Below are positions 47,001-62,000 of a stretch of DNA of 64,000 nucleotides, in pieces. Below the pieces are notes generated by a model that worked only from the letters and a program-made list of their open reading frames with translations, made no database searches and was not told the origin of the DNA. The position numbers and the translations under genes were made by a program. Location of the stretch: assembly GCA_014607495.2 (NCBI GenBank), contig CP053154.1:13020001-13084000 (forward strand), in the 5' to 3' direction. Source of the stretch: Carposina sasakii (Eukaryota > Arthropoda > Insecta > Lepidoptera > Carposinidae). Every line of letters starts with the position of its first letter. Within the stretch, counting starts at the first letter, position 1.

Positions 47001-50000
47001 GAATGCTTTGTTCCACTGTGTCGGGGTCTAAGAAGCCGCAAGACCAGCTTGATGCACTGCGAAGGACCTGTGAAGAAAATAACTAAATATTTTTAGCGGC
47101 GGTAGGCTCTCTTGTGAAAATTGAGTGTGTAAATTGCACACTTCTGCCTAACCTTTTCGGGGGATAATGGGCGTGACTACACAGGGTGTTTTTCTCGTTG
47201 CCGATGCCGTTTACGAGAGGTACTCTATACATTAAATAAAGTAAGGTTTTTCCAAATAAATTGCTGGGAAACGGTTTTAATATTTTTGGCATTTTTAAAA
47301 ATCTTTGTATGACTGGATGGTCTATATGTGTTTGCATTGGTTATTTGATAGATCTTTTTTTAATTTTGGGAAAAATGTTTGTTAGATGCGTCTGCAACAA
47401 AAACTGCATTCAGTGGGGTAAGCACGAAGCTTTTTACGTGGCGTAACGCTAGCGACTCGCTAGCAAAATATAAGTGAAATGACAGTTTGACGCTAGCGTT
47501 ACGGACTATCGAGAGGTTCGTGCTTACCGCTCTGATAACTCAACTTTGGACCTTAATATTTTGGAGACCAGACACTTCCTAGATATACGTTCATGGAGAG
47601 AAATGTTCGTAATGATGAGGAGAATACGCGGTATTCCGAAACGTTGAAGACCAAAAAACAGCCTTATATGTATATTAATTAGATAATTAAATTCGTCCGT
47701 ACCTGACATGACACGTTGTGTATATCGACGCATAGATACCGCTCTAGCTCTGGCAGTGGCTTGATGTCGGTGTATGTCTTCGGGAGTAGGTACGGGTAGT
47801 TTGTGTTTTGCCTGAAAAGTAGAAACACGTTCTATTTAGGAAATTGAAAATGGTAACAAGGCGGAAATATTATTTATAAGAGCTACTGTATCCTAGTTAG
47901 CAAATAAACATTTTATTTAGATTTAGAAACATATTGATTCTCGTACATACATACAGGGTGTTTTTGGTCGTTAACGTTCCCGAAACGCCTTTATCCCTTA
48001 CGGGGTAGTAACATATCGATATTATGGTCGATTCCGGCAGTCACACTTAAACCTAAACGTAAATTTAGTCCTACCTGTCTTTTTCTCTCTCAGCCATTTA
48101 TGTTAAGAACGGAAAGAGATAGACCTGACTAATACTAGGTTTAGGTTTAAGTGTGACTGCCGGAATTGACCCTATTCTGAAGATATTTATAGCTTTGGCA
48201 AGCCGGGTTAATAAAGTGTCTTCTCTTAAAACACAGAACATCTCATAATGTCTAATCTATTGACTTGTAGCGCAGATTATCTATAAGACACCGACTTATG
48301 TCTGATACAAATCCTAGAACGCGATATCGGAGTTTTCCCAATTATTAAATGCATATAGTACGTACGTTATAAGGCCCTTACGTTGCATAGCACATAGATA
48401 AATAATAAATAAATAAATAAATGAATATTCACACACTACACAACACATTAACCTAGTCCCACATTAAGATCCCTAAGGTCTTGTGTCGTGGGTACTAAGC
48501 AACGGTATATAAATACATAGATAAGTATAGAAACATCCATGACTAGGAAACAAACATCGACATGCATCATATCAATGTTTGCACCTACCGGGATTCGAAC
48601 CCAGGACCTATGGCGTCGCAGGCAGGGTCACTACCTACTAGGCCAATCGGTCGTCAATCATCGTCATAGATGGTTTAATAGATTCTCGTAAAACAAATGA
48701 AAATAATGTAATGCATTATTTACCATAAACGCAAGGTTGCATAATATGTAATTTTTCTGAAAAGCACATTCACTGCAGTCGACTACGTATTTACGTCATC
48801 GTGATTTTCTAGAGGTACCCCCGACCGCTTACTTGCGTCCTGGCGCTAGGAGTTGCATTTACTTAGGTCTAATTTTTCTTATAGGTACTTCATGATCTTC
48901 CTGCCCATATCACATAAATTTATGGGGTCGGCGCAATATGGTTTATTTCGAAACTTACATTGCCGAAGAATTGGCAGATTTTCTTAAAGGTACTTATAGG
49001 AATGCTAGCCTCCGGCCAGATGGACCGATGACTGAAAGAAGGCGGCTGGTAGTGGTGATCACGCCATGTAGCGTGCCCTGGGGGAGGCCTACGTCCAGCA
49101 GTGGACTGCAATAGGCTGACGACGACGATAGGAATATATATAAACACTAGTGGACGCCCGGGACTCCGTCCGCATGGACTACAGAAAAAAACAAAATGTC
49201 GAAATTATCCGGGATAAAAACATTTTCCCGGGATAAAAAGTAGCATATATGTTAAGTGGGACCTGTCACAATATATTCCTGAAAACTGCATCAAAATCGG
49301 TTCAGCCGTTTCTGAGAGTAGCGTGCACAAACGCACAGACAAACCGACAAAAAATCCAAAAAATCATCGTTTTGGGTTCTATTGCGTTGATAAAGGTCTC
49401 CTATAATATTTTTTCTCATATATCTTCCATGTACAGACAGCGAACCGTTACATTTTTATTATATGTATAGATAATGGACTTACCTAGCCTTCTCAAGTTT
49501 GATAGCATTCCATCTCTGTATGAAATGTCGCGCCACGTCCCGCGCCGCCGCGCCTTGTACCACAACGCCTACGTCGTGCCACGGCATTCTGGGTGTTGTG
49601 GTGCGGTCCACTAGGTCTGTAATCGTGACATTAATACTTATGATGTTTTTGAAGTAAAAAAGGATCTAACTATTATACAGCTAAATAGTTTCTTTGGTTG
49701 AATGCAACGTCGAGGATCATTTTTTTTTAAATTACCTGACAGCGACAAAAGGCGGCATGTTTTTCGAGTTTAACATTTTTTTTTGGCATTCTGTACAGGC
49801 TTGTCGTATTTGTACCTACTTGAGAGGGATCATTAGAGTTATCATATCTACCTATCTCTACCGACTTTTATAATTGTCAGATAACTTATTTAAAGGCTAA
49901 ATGTCTCTATCTTGATCAAGTTTTAGAAAAACACAGCATCAACTTTATCCTATCGCCTATATGACTATTGAATTGAAAAATTAATTAGTCATTCTTCTAT

Positions 50001-53000
50001 GCTGCTCTGGGAGTGAAAAAACGTATAATACTACAGCTGCTTCTCTTCCCGGGCATACTGTACAAGTCAGTAGAGGGACAAGAGGGTTTTGGTGTTTTGT
50101 AGGCGATGGGCTGACCACCTGTCACTACTAACCGAACTTGTACATCTCAACTATACCCTCAAAATTGGTCAGAAGTGGCACCATGTGGTTCTATCGGCCC
50201 TTGGTGCCCTGCCTACCCCGTAAGGGATAAAGGCGTGATTATATGTATGTATGTATTCGTTAGTCATATTATAATCAACCAAGTTACTTACCAACAAACG
50301 GCAGCTCCAAATTAGTGAAGTCCTTTACAATGAAATTAGTGTAATCCTTCCCGATCCACAGTTTTGAGTTTCCTTCTATACCCTCCAAAGTTTCCTTAGC
50401 GTCCTCCGTAATGACCCTGCCATCAACTATCTGAGCTAATGGCGTCGGCTCACTAACTCGATCCTTAGTTGTAGTAACTAACACATCAGTTAGCAACACT
50501 TGGTCGTTGGATAAAGCGTATTTCTCTGCTTTTTTACGTTCAGAATCGTCGAATTTCTGCTCATTTCTCTCCCCTTCGTACGGTGGGTATATTATACTGA
50601 TAATATCCTTTCCTCTGTCGGTTATTTTGTTAAGTACGTTTCGTTTTTGTACTTCTGGCGTGTCGAATTTGTTGTCTTGGTGCGGGTTGGCAGATGTTAT
50701 TAAGAGTTGGTCACCCGGTTCCAAAACCGGTAGGTTTGGATTGGGTTCGTCGTCTTTTTCTTCTTGTGTTGAGTTCTCTTCCTCTTCGACGTTGCTTAAA
50801 CTGATGCTGAAAGTAATAGTAGTAGAGTCAGTTTCATACAATAGCTGCTATGCCGGATTTACAAACTAAATTTTTTGTATGTAGTAACACCGAGAATGAA
50901 CTACGTAACTAGTGCCATCATCGAAAAGAACTATTTGATGTAACGCACTCTGCAACAACATCAAAAACTAAATAAAAGCTTTTAGAGTTAACGCTAGTTG
51001 TAGGTTGTGTGTGCACATTTGTTACCCTAAGCTCTATCTTTGTTCTGTTTTCCTCACTCTTGCTTGGTTTGCTGGAAGAAATCTCTTGAAGAGATAAGCA
51101 CGCCATTGTACATTTTTCCTGTGTTTTAAGACTACTTATTAGTAATATTTATCTTTATGTTTGTGTACAATAAAGAATAAAAAATATAATATATTGTAAA
51201 ATTTAACATTTTTTAAATTATACATATTAAAATAGCTCACTCATTCAATCCAATGACGATATCTTTAGAGCTCTTAGCCAAGGCCAGTTCTATCGCTGAC
51301 TCATTTCCATTAGAGAGGGGATAGCAGACGCCTCCTCCGGGAGAGCTTGACGTCTTCTTCTTAGACTTTATCGACGTATTTGGATTCCCCAGAGATATGT
51401 TACCGAGGTCTGTTAGCCTGAAAATGGTCGGTATTTTAGCAATTTTATTATATTATATAAAAACGTATAATACTACAGCTGCTTCTCTTCCCGGGCATAC
51501 TGTACAAGTTAGTAGAGGGACAAGAGGGTCTTGGTGTTTTGTAGGCGATGGGCTGACCACCTGTCACTACTAACCGAACTTGTACATCTCAACTATACCC
51601 TCAAAATTGGTAAGATGTGGCACAATGTGGTTCTATCGGCACTTGGTGCTCTGCCTACCCCGTAAGGGATAAAGGCGTGATTATATGTATGTATGTATTA
51701 TTATACTTAGGACAGAATTTTCTATTGGTCTGATAGCTTGTGTGAAGGGTAAAAAGATGCTGTCTCTATCTAGCTCAAGTTTTAGAGGAAGGTAGCATTA
51801 AATTTATCCTTCAGATATAAACAAATATTATAAATACAAAAGTAACTGTGTCTGTCTGTCTGGCTTTCACGCCAAAACTACTGAACCGTCCCCTTATTAC
51901 CTAAATAGCAAAAGCAAAGCGATAGCGAAAATTGTACAAAAATCGCTGATCCCTGTCAAATTCGTATTACGTAAAATGAATTACAAAGGAACTTTAATGT
52001 TTCAAGGCGAATATTGTACAATTTTCGCTTTGCTATTGCAAATTAGGTAATCAGGGCCGATTGAAATGAAATTTGGTACACAGGTAGTCTAGAGCCTGTA
52101 AAAGGACATAGGCTACTTTTTTTCGGAAAATATTTTTATCCGTCCACGGCGGCGTTGCTATAGTAGCAACATAAAGGCTGGGTAAATAGTAAATACAAAT
52201 CACACACACACATTACACCAGGGAGTATATTAATCGTGGTAAGGGCCTAAGGCTAGTAAAGCCAACCGTAAAATTACTAACTCACCGATGCTTGTAATCA
52301 TCCCATCGTCCATAGCACAGGTCTATCCCGCCCAGAAACGCCACAGTTTGGTCGACGACGACAATCTTCTCATGATGCGCCCAGAACAAAACGCCGGCTT
52401 TCGCGTGGTCTGGGTGACGGAAAACCTACGTTAAACGGACCCCTGATTTACACACGAAATATTTACGGCCGAAAGGAAGAGAAAAAGCAATTTGGACAAA
52501 ATCTTTATCTAAAAAAACCCGACTGAGTCAAATTTTTGACCCAGTGTCACTCTCAGGATTAAGACGAATCTAATAATACCTCTTGAGCTCAAATGCGACA
52601 AGCCGATTAGGCTCTAGAGCAGGGATTTCCAAACTTTTTTTCTCATAGACCCCTTTTAAAAGTTGTCTGGTTCTGGTGGATCCCCTTCAGGCCAACACCA
52701 CATACAAATTAATTGTGAACCCCCATTTTTTTCACGCCAACGTAGACCCCCACCGAGTCTCCTGTGGACCCCTGGGGGTCCATTTGGACCACTTTGGAAA
52801 CCACTGCTCTAGAGCGCGCCAAAGAAATATACGTACACACATACACTCGAAAAACATAACCCTTTTTCTGTCGCAGTCGGGTAGAGACTTACAATATTTT
52901 TTCACCTTTTAAATGGGAAGCTGGAATTTGATTGACTACCATGTCTGGGTAAAATACCTATCTTTGAGCACCATGTCTAGCTAATAGCTCAAGAGAGTAA

Positions 53001-56000
53001 ATGATTTGCTCTTGTGTAAGTTATTTTTAAATGATGATGAACTCCGACCGTATTTCGGCCAAGGCGACCAATCTCTACGGAGATTAGCCAGGTACACAGG
53101 AGGATATTATAGTGCACAAGTGTGTGCGCAAACACAGATGCACCCTCTATCCCCTCACTCTCATAGTCCGATGGGACGGAAAGCCGACACGACCTGAGAG
53201 AGATCAGGCGCAGGACCAACGGTTTTACGTGCTTTCCAAGGCACGAGCTATATGATAATTTTACAACATTAAAATCTGTACATGAAATAAATTCATTGGT
53301 GCAGGCCCTTGACTGGGATCGAACTTACGCCCCCTGCTTGGAAGGCGCACGTCTTAACCACTAAATAGAATATATGCATAACAACTTCTGGCTGTAATTA
53401 TTATGTACAAAAACAAAATCAGTTAACAATAATAGCTTTTTTGAAGCATTTTAAGTATACCTTAATATAAATAAATTCTAATTACCTTGATGTTATCGCT
53501 AGCTAGTCTGCTTTTACTGTAGTAACTGTTAATACCCAGCGCCATTTCCACCTCTTTGTACAGCATTATGAAGATCTTCACGCCTTGAGCCTGAAACCAT
53601 TTTTAATACATTTTAAACAACTAACAAATAACGTCTGGAGACATGTATTCATTCCTTTATTACTAGTGGACGCCCGCGACTCCGTCCGCGTGGACTACAG
53701 AAAAATCTAAATGTCGAAATTATCCAGGATAAAAACATTTTCCCGGGATAAACAGTAGCCTATATGTAAGTGGGATCCGTGAAAACTGCATCGAAATCGG
53801 TTCAGCCGTTTCTGAGATTAGCATGCACAAACGCACAGGCAAACATTCTAAAAATCATTCTTTTGGGTACTATTGCGTTGATAAGGTCTCCTATAATATA
53901 TTTTCTCATATATCTTCCATGTACAGACAGCGATCCGTTACATTTTTATTATATGTATAGATAGATTTATATACCCTATCTTTACTTGAACATATTTTGA
54001 CTAAAATGAGGGAAATAAAAATAACTATAGGGAAGATAGTAATTGAGACATTTCGTAACTGGCTACGTGTGTAGCAGTAGCCTGTCATCACTACCTAGAA
54101 CATCCAAGAAGAAAGAGGGCATAAAACTAATTACTTGTTCCACTTGTCAGAATGCAATATAATACATGAAAATCGCAGAAGCAGAGGACACGGATCTCCA
54201 TTTGCTACGATCCTGACACACCTCTTTCGCTGCATCTACTTTTATGCAATTCTTCATGCACGCTCGTCGGTTTAGGGTACTCTTGACCTGACTGACCTTT
54301 ATCTAGAATTTCACCTATTTGATCGGCGAAAATCATAACCCAACATAAGGGTATTTTTTTGCATATATAAATTACATCTTATACAGATCAATTTCGAAAA
54401 TGTCGCTATAAACAGTCCACAATATCGAAGTTTTTAAATTAATACAGCAATTACACCAATCTTACAACTTACCGCCTTCCTCTTAAGCGTGCTATCCAAC
54501 CGCCAGTAACTGCCATTAAGCGCCGGTCTCTTCAGATATATCTCCGGACTTAACCACCAGTCGGCTATGAAGATCTCTTCCCTGGCTAACTCCATCGCGT
54601 CGGCCACTGCGGCGAGGTAGGAGGAGCCGTCCACCAGCGCGGTGGACGGGGTCGCGGAGCGCGGCGGCGCGAACGAGTGGTGCACGTTCGGGTATGTGAA
54701 GTCACGGGCTGAGGGTAGGCAAAGATATATAGGTACATGCTATGTAGCATTAGGTGTTTATCTTTACCCGGACTCATAAACCAAAGAAATGAAAATTGTA
54801 GCTGCAATTTTTTTAACAGTATGGCTAAAATGTTTTATTACAGTAGATTTGTTGATAAAATTGATCATATTATACTGCACACTCGGGTCGGACACCGGTG
54901 ACCAGACACACTGGATATAAAAGGAGAAGCCGACTGACTGACATATCAACGCAGAGCCTAAACTGCTCGTATAAGGGTTAGAAACTTGAAATTTTGCACA
55001 GAGGTTCCTTTTATAAAAGGATTTTTGAAAATACACCCCATAAGGGCTTTTTAAAGTTATTCAAATGAAATTCAGTATGAAGGTTCTTCATTGAAAGTCA
55101 TGAAAACGTGTAGAATATTTTTTCGAAAATCATCCCTTAAGGGGGGTAAAAGGGGCGTTAGTATATAAAGTTCTGATTTTCCAAGTTATTTCAATAAAAT
55201 GTTATAAGTAGTACTCTTTGCACGGCTAACAGCCGCGCAGCGACAAACATATTTTAGTATATTTCATTTTAGTAAAACCTGTTCGACTTAATTATTAACA
55301 ATTAATTTTTCATTACATACCAGTTTGATTAGCTACAGTCTTGAGATACTGCATCCACTCCTTGCTCTTCCGTTTCGTCCAGCACTTGATGACCATCTGT
55401 CTAGTTTGGTTCAGTATCTGTAGACCGTGGTTCATTCCCGTAGAATACATGCCGCTTGATACTTCGAATCTGGTTGTAATTTATTAGATTGAATGCTAGG
55501 ATCATTGTTTGACTCATGGGCGTTCTCTCAGGCGATCAGCTAACAATTTGTCAAAGGGGGGCAATACTTGAAATTTTTTGAGCCGAAACGCAACCACTAA
55601 CGAACCGTTAGCAAAACGCGGTGCGAAGCAATATATACTTACCGCTTGAGCAATAAGGTATATTTTAGTATGCATCGGTCGCGAGTATGACAGAATAAAA
55701 ATAAATATCTGTCTCGTTCTGAAATGTGTCTAATTACGTCACAGTAGTTACCCGTACCACGCCACACAGGGGGGCAATACTTGAAAAGTCTCGAGTTGGA
55801 ATGAAGCCGAAACGGAACCATTGTAGAGGCTCAGAACAAAGCAATAATTACTTTATGGTGATGTAATTAGACACATTTCAGCACGAGACAGTTATTTGTT
55901 TTAATTCTGTCATACTCGCGACCGATGCGTGCTAAAATATACCTTATTTCTCGAATGTTAAGTATATATTGCTTCGCACCGCGTTTCGTTAACGGTTCGT

Positions 56001-59000
56001 TAGTGGTTGCATTTAGGCTCAAAAAAAATATCAAGAATTTCCCCCCTGATCTCTTACATCTGACACCTTGTTAAACGTTGCTATAGTCTCCTTAGTGATC
56101 TTGCAATTTTGGGTACCTCATTTTGGAAACAAATTCGTCAATGCTATTACCTAATTAGCAAAAGCAAAGCCTAAGCAACGCCACAGCAAAACTTGAGGTA
56201 GGCGTCTCTCACTTTTCGCTGTCGCTTTGCTTCGGCTTAGCTATTGCAAATTTTTATGGTTACCTAATTGTTTTAATTTTTTCTCACTTTTGTTAGTTGA
56301 GCTGTAGAACATATTAATTGGCTTTAGTTAAGTATTAGGCTGGATCTGTTACATGTACTATGCTGTATGTTCTTTAAATAAATAAATAAATTAGGTAATA
56401 GCCCTATGTGTGTATATGCATTATATTATGTACATTCATTAACATGTTACAAACCTTTTTTCATTTATTAATAGTAAGTAAGTAATAAAGATTATCTTTA
56501 ATAATCCCATTATTGATTTGTGATAAATTACTATTAATAAATGACCTTTGGATTTAAATAACATATAAGATATGAATTAAATATCAGTTGTATTGTTTAT
56601 AGCTAAATACTATGGCACCATTCAAGTTTATGAACTAGAATTACTTTTATAAAAAGGATGCGTTAGAATGATTATATTAGTATTTCTATATACAGGGTGT
56701 AACAAAAAGGGTATGTTAAGCGAAAAGCTACGTAAAAAGCCCACTATAGAGAACCTATCCACAAAATTTGAGACTCGAAATCACATGTTTATTTTTCCCG
56801 ATAGTATGGAGAATTTTTAAATATCTCAGAAATTTTCATACAATCTTGAAAAATAAACTTGTGATTTCGAGTCTCAAATTTGGTGTATAGGTTCTCTACA
56901 GTGGGCTATTCACGTAGCTTTTCGCTTAACATACCCTTTTGTTACATCCTGTATAAGTATTTCCTCTTCAATTTATTATTGTAAATCATGTAAGTTTCTG
57001 ATGTAAAATAGTTACTCTAGAATAAATATCTTTTAATACAAATATGTATTGTTAGGATGTTTATCAAGAGGATACTCCGGGCTTCCTAATATTAGACTTC
57101 TTTTAATAATCTTCATGTCATAGTTAAATAATACATGTAAACTCTAATATTAAATTGTTCTTTTTATTAGTTTTATAATGGTAACTCTAATCTATACTAA
57201 TATTATAAAGCTGAAGAGTTTGTTTGTTTGTTTGTTTGAACGCGCTAATCTCAGGAACTACTGGTCTGATTTGAAAAATTCTTTCAGTGTTAGATAGCCC
57301 ATTTACCAAGGAAGGCTACAGTCTATACAACAACCTGCCCGGCTTCGCACGGGTACAACGCCCCCTCACGCGGACGAAGTCGTGGGCGGCTGCTAGTATT
57401 ATATAAGAGGAGAAATAAATGTTAAAGTAATGTAATTGACTAGCTATGCCTAGTCCACACAATAGGATATGCAAGGGAATTGGCTAATGATTTGGGGGGA
57501 CTTCAATATGGACGTCTGATCGAACTAAGTTTTTGCAATGTTTTCTTTTGTGTAATATAAGTTAAACTTTTACTTGAAGTTTTATCGTGTTTTTAATAAT
57601 GGAAACTGAATTCCCAATCGAGTTTCCGACATACACAATCAAAAAATGTATAATTTGATTAACTTGACTTGACTTTTCTTTCTCAAAACATTCATCACAA
57701 TTCTGTGTAGATAACTTGAACAATAATTTTATAAGTATTAAATATTTTAAATGTTCTTTAATGATTGTTATACACATGAAAATAAAAACAACAAATATCG
57801 TGTCGTTATATGACCATATTTTAAAATTTAATAGGTACTCACTTAATATATGCCTGTTCTGTTTGCGTGAAGATAAAAGATCATGATTAAAAATAAATTT
57901 TTCATGAATTTCTATGTATGTTTGTTTATATTAGGTAAGGAATAAAAAAATATTTACATTTGTTACAGCAACAAACGACTGCGATAACAAAGCGTTCGCC
58001 TCTAAGTACGTTTCATAAGGTACTCGCCTAGCATGCATTCCTTATGGAATTATATCATTCTGACGTCGATCCTGTTCGTTCGTTGCTGTAACATATAGTC
58101 TTATGCAATAACCGAGAACTTACCCCTGATCAAATAACATGACCGCTTTAATAATGCCGTCCCTTGGCCTGATGTATCCGAAGAAAGTGTCTCTCACGAA
58201 GAACCATCTCTCCTGCCATTTGGCGCACACCAGCCCAGTGCAGAAGTAGTTACACCTGGAATGTGGGTCATACTTATAAACCGACTTACATGTAAGGGTC
58301 ACGCATAAACCACCCAAAATTGTAAAAAAACCTATATTATATAATAAAAAAAAAAACTAAAAAAAAAAAATTATAGATAGATAATCAAATGAAAATAGTA
58401 TAAAACTGGTGGACGCCTACGTCCGCGTGGACTGCAGAAAAAACAAAATGTCGAAATTATCCGGGATAAAAAGTAGCCTAAATGGGACCTGTCATAATAT
58501 ATTCCCGAAAACTGCTATGCTAAGTTGCTATGGATGCGAGTGGAATCCACCTATCCATTAATATCTGCACCTATTAATAAACAATTTTTATTTACAACAA
58601 TACACAAGATATAAAATATTACGTTTATAAAATAAGATTGCATTTTTTCCCCATACTAATTTGAGACGGTTGTCTATAATGACGTCAAAGTCTTTGCCAT
58701 TTTAGTAGGAGCAAACGGAGCGTTTCAGATACATTTTGCCGGCTCGTATTTTTGAATTGCTGTAAATCCAAAACGGTTAAAGTTAGATATGCCATTCCAA
58801 GGGCAAACTTTATTCATTTTTTACGTAGAATATAAAGAATATAAAAAAATTCATGCATATACCCTATTACGTTAATTGGTTCATGATGTCAATGGATGAT
58901 CGTTACAAATGCATAGATAGCAACTGAGTGACTGGCTGAAAGACAGTGCACAACTTAAATAATACTACTGGGCGAAGAAAGTCGAAATTTGGCTTTGTGG

Positions 59001-62000
59001 TAAGAGATTTAGTAATTAATGTGATGCACTTACCTAACACAGACCATAGTACCGAGTAAGCCAAAGCAGTTGCAGCCGGCCTGCCCGGGCTGGGTAGACC
59101 CGGTGCGTTTGGAGATGAGGCCCTCCTTGCCCTTGCTGCCCAAATCCGATATGAATGATAGGTGGGACACTTCTAGAAACTTCACCTGGAAATAGAAATA
59201 AATTGTACCTAGAATCTTTTAAGAATGTGTCTTCAAATGGGAAAATAAATTGTTCAGGGTCAAAGGTGATATTTTTTTTGCGTTTTACCCCATCTACGCC
59301 AGAAGAAGGGTTATGTTTTTAGAGTGTACTTTTGTATGTATGTATATATCTTTAGCACGCTATAGAGCATAAACGCATTTAAGAGGAGGCAGACGTTATT
59401 TAGCATCTTTTTAATGATATATGCTGAAGCGGGTGCATGTTTGTTTAATGTGAAACCTTTACAGTATATTCTTAGTACCCTTAGCTATGGCATGTAAAGC
59501 CAAAAACATGATTTAATGACTTTTGCTCGATAGTTTTGTTTATTGAAATCGACATGTTTTTTATGACATTTTTACGTTTATTTCTGATTTTACATGAGAT
59601 AGGCGTTTAAAATAAATTCGGATGTCAAGATAATAATGAAAATGATCTTTTGTAAAGCCAAAATAATAAAAAAACAATCATAATTGAACTCACAATTAAT
59701 TAAAAAAAATTGTAGTCTTACGCCCTTTACTTCTGAGCTCAATCAGTTGTTGAGGTATCATTAAATTTGTCTTAGTCATGAATGTACTTTACTTTACCAA
59801 ATTTTTCTTTAAGTAAATGAGGTTATTGCGCAAGAATTGGTGCACCACATCTGCACCCGTATGATGAATTTGGTGAGAGCGAGATGTCTCACTTTTAAAC
59901 GTCAAACTCACAGAGCTATTAATAACTAGATAAACTAAGTGTATGTACTTGGCATGTAAAATAGACTAAAATTTGAATAGACACTCGTTCTCAAGCCAGG
60001 ACTGAGTGAATTAGGGCTGATAGAAGTGGTTTGCAATCCCTTTTTACACACCAAGTAGAAACACTTGCCTTGTCTAGTTATTAGTTAGCTCTGTGGATTT
60101 GACGTTTAAAAGTGAGACATCTTGCTCTCACCAAATTCATCATACGCGTGCTGGGATAGATATGAACTTTTTACATTACGTTCTTACAAGGACATAATTG
60201 TGTCACAAATAATGATGAATTTAAAATTAAACCAATTTTTTGACTAACTTGACCGAGTTGATAGTAAAGTATCAAACATCAAAATCTTTGTTAGACAAAA
60301 ATTTACAGAATAACATTGCATGTGCGTGTCTTGTAATAGAAAAGTAGTACTATGTAGTATGTCATATGACACAGTGTAGTAGATAAATAAAACGTTTATC
60401 TGCTGGTCTATAAGAGTCAAAGGAAACATACAATTATGTACAGTACATTACTGTACAAGGTAAGACCAGCATTACTATTGTCAGCCCGCATAAGTCATAC
60501 ATAACCATGAAATGTAACACATACTAACCGTTTCATGGTGATTTCTGTATATAGATATGTTGAGCAAATTAAATAGATATTCTTCTAATTGTTTCATCCG
60601 TAACTGAATGCCGTCGTATGTTATCATTACTTCCGGTTTTTTCGGAAACCTGTAAAGAGAAAAGAAATAAATAAAAATTCGCATATATTTGAACACAATA
60701 CCTCAGTCCCATGAACGTATAAAGAATAACGGACAGAGTGTTGTGATTATACAGAGTGAAGCATTCATAGTAAGCTCAGCAACGATATTCCATGGAGTAG
60801 GGATGTGTATTGACGCGTTATCCATCCACACATACAAACCATAGAAAGCTCGGCGCCTACTGGAAAATATGCACACACATGCGCCGCCATTTTGGTCCTT
60901 CAATTTGTGCAGTGACAGCATTACGTCCGTTGTTCTTTCGTTCTCAGTCCTATCATCATTAGCCTATTGAAGTCCACTGCTCCCCCAGGGCACGTCACAA
61001 GACTGCCATGGGGGTATTTGCCCATAGTCACCACGCTGGGCAGGCGGGTTGGTGACCGCAGTTTGTATTTTGGACTATGTTGTCTACACGGGAGGCCTCC
61101 TCTGCCCACCTCCCGGAATATAAATTTGAAGTGTGTGTGTGCGTGTGTCTCTGACAGTCTGTCTGTGGCACCATAGCTCCCAAACGGATGAACCGATTTA
61201 GATTCTGTTTATTTTGTTTGAAAGTTGGGTTATTATGTTCTGCTCCCCTAAATAAAAACGCATGTTTTTCATTTAGTACGTATCAAGGTTACAGACAGAG
61301 TAAGTACTTGCGTATCACGGTGTTATTAATGTAGTAAATATATAAGTATTAGTATAGATATGATATCATTACGTCTTAGTGAAAATAAGCCCCGTGATGA
61401 CGTGAACGCTTCCGTTATCGATTTGGGGCTCTGAGTCATCAATGAAGAGGCACATCAGTATGACCGTGTAACATCGTTTAAGGGGCAAACGCGTTAGAAA
61501 CTCGTTAGCTATTTACTGCTATTTTTATCATATTTTGTGAGCTTTTAATTTTTAGAGTTTTAGATCGATGACATATTCATCTGGGTAACGATCTAAAGAT
61601 GTAGTCTACACGAACGGTGTTGAGGAAACATGTAGATTAGCATATTAAGTGGTTTCGGCGTAGCAGCTAACTGTTACGGTCTGGTTTATCATCGTGACTA
61701 TAGTCGCTAACGATCGCGATCATAAGTCATCAGATCGAGGATCAGCAGAGGTATTAACTCTGTCTTATTAAAAAAATAGTTTTTTTTTTGGGTGAGGAAT
61801 TTTTTCCATTTCTTTATTAATAATTTTATAATACCTATATATAATATCTTGACTAAGATAAATTTATAAAAAACACTTCTCCATTAATATAATCCGTTAG
61901 GATACGGTTGATCGTTTCATCTTTAAACATTGTGCTGAGGGATTCAGCTTTGTTTGCCGAGAATTGGCTAGTGTATAGCTATCGGGATGAAAAATAACGT

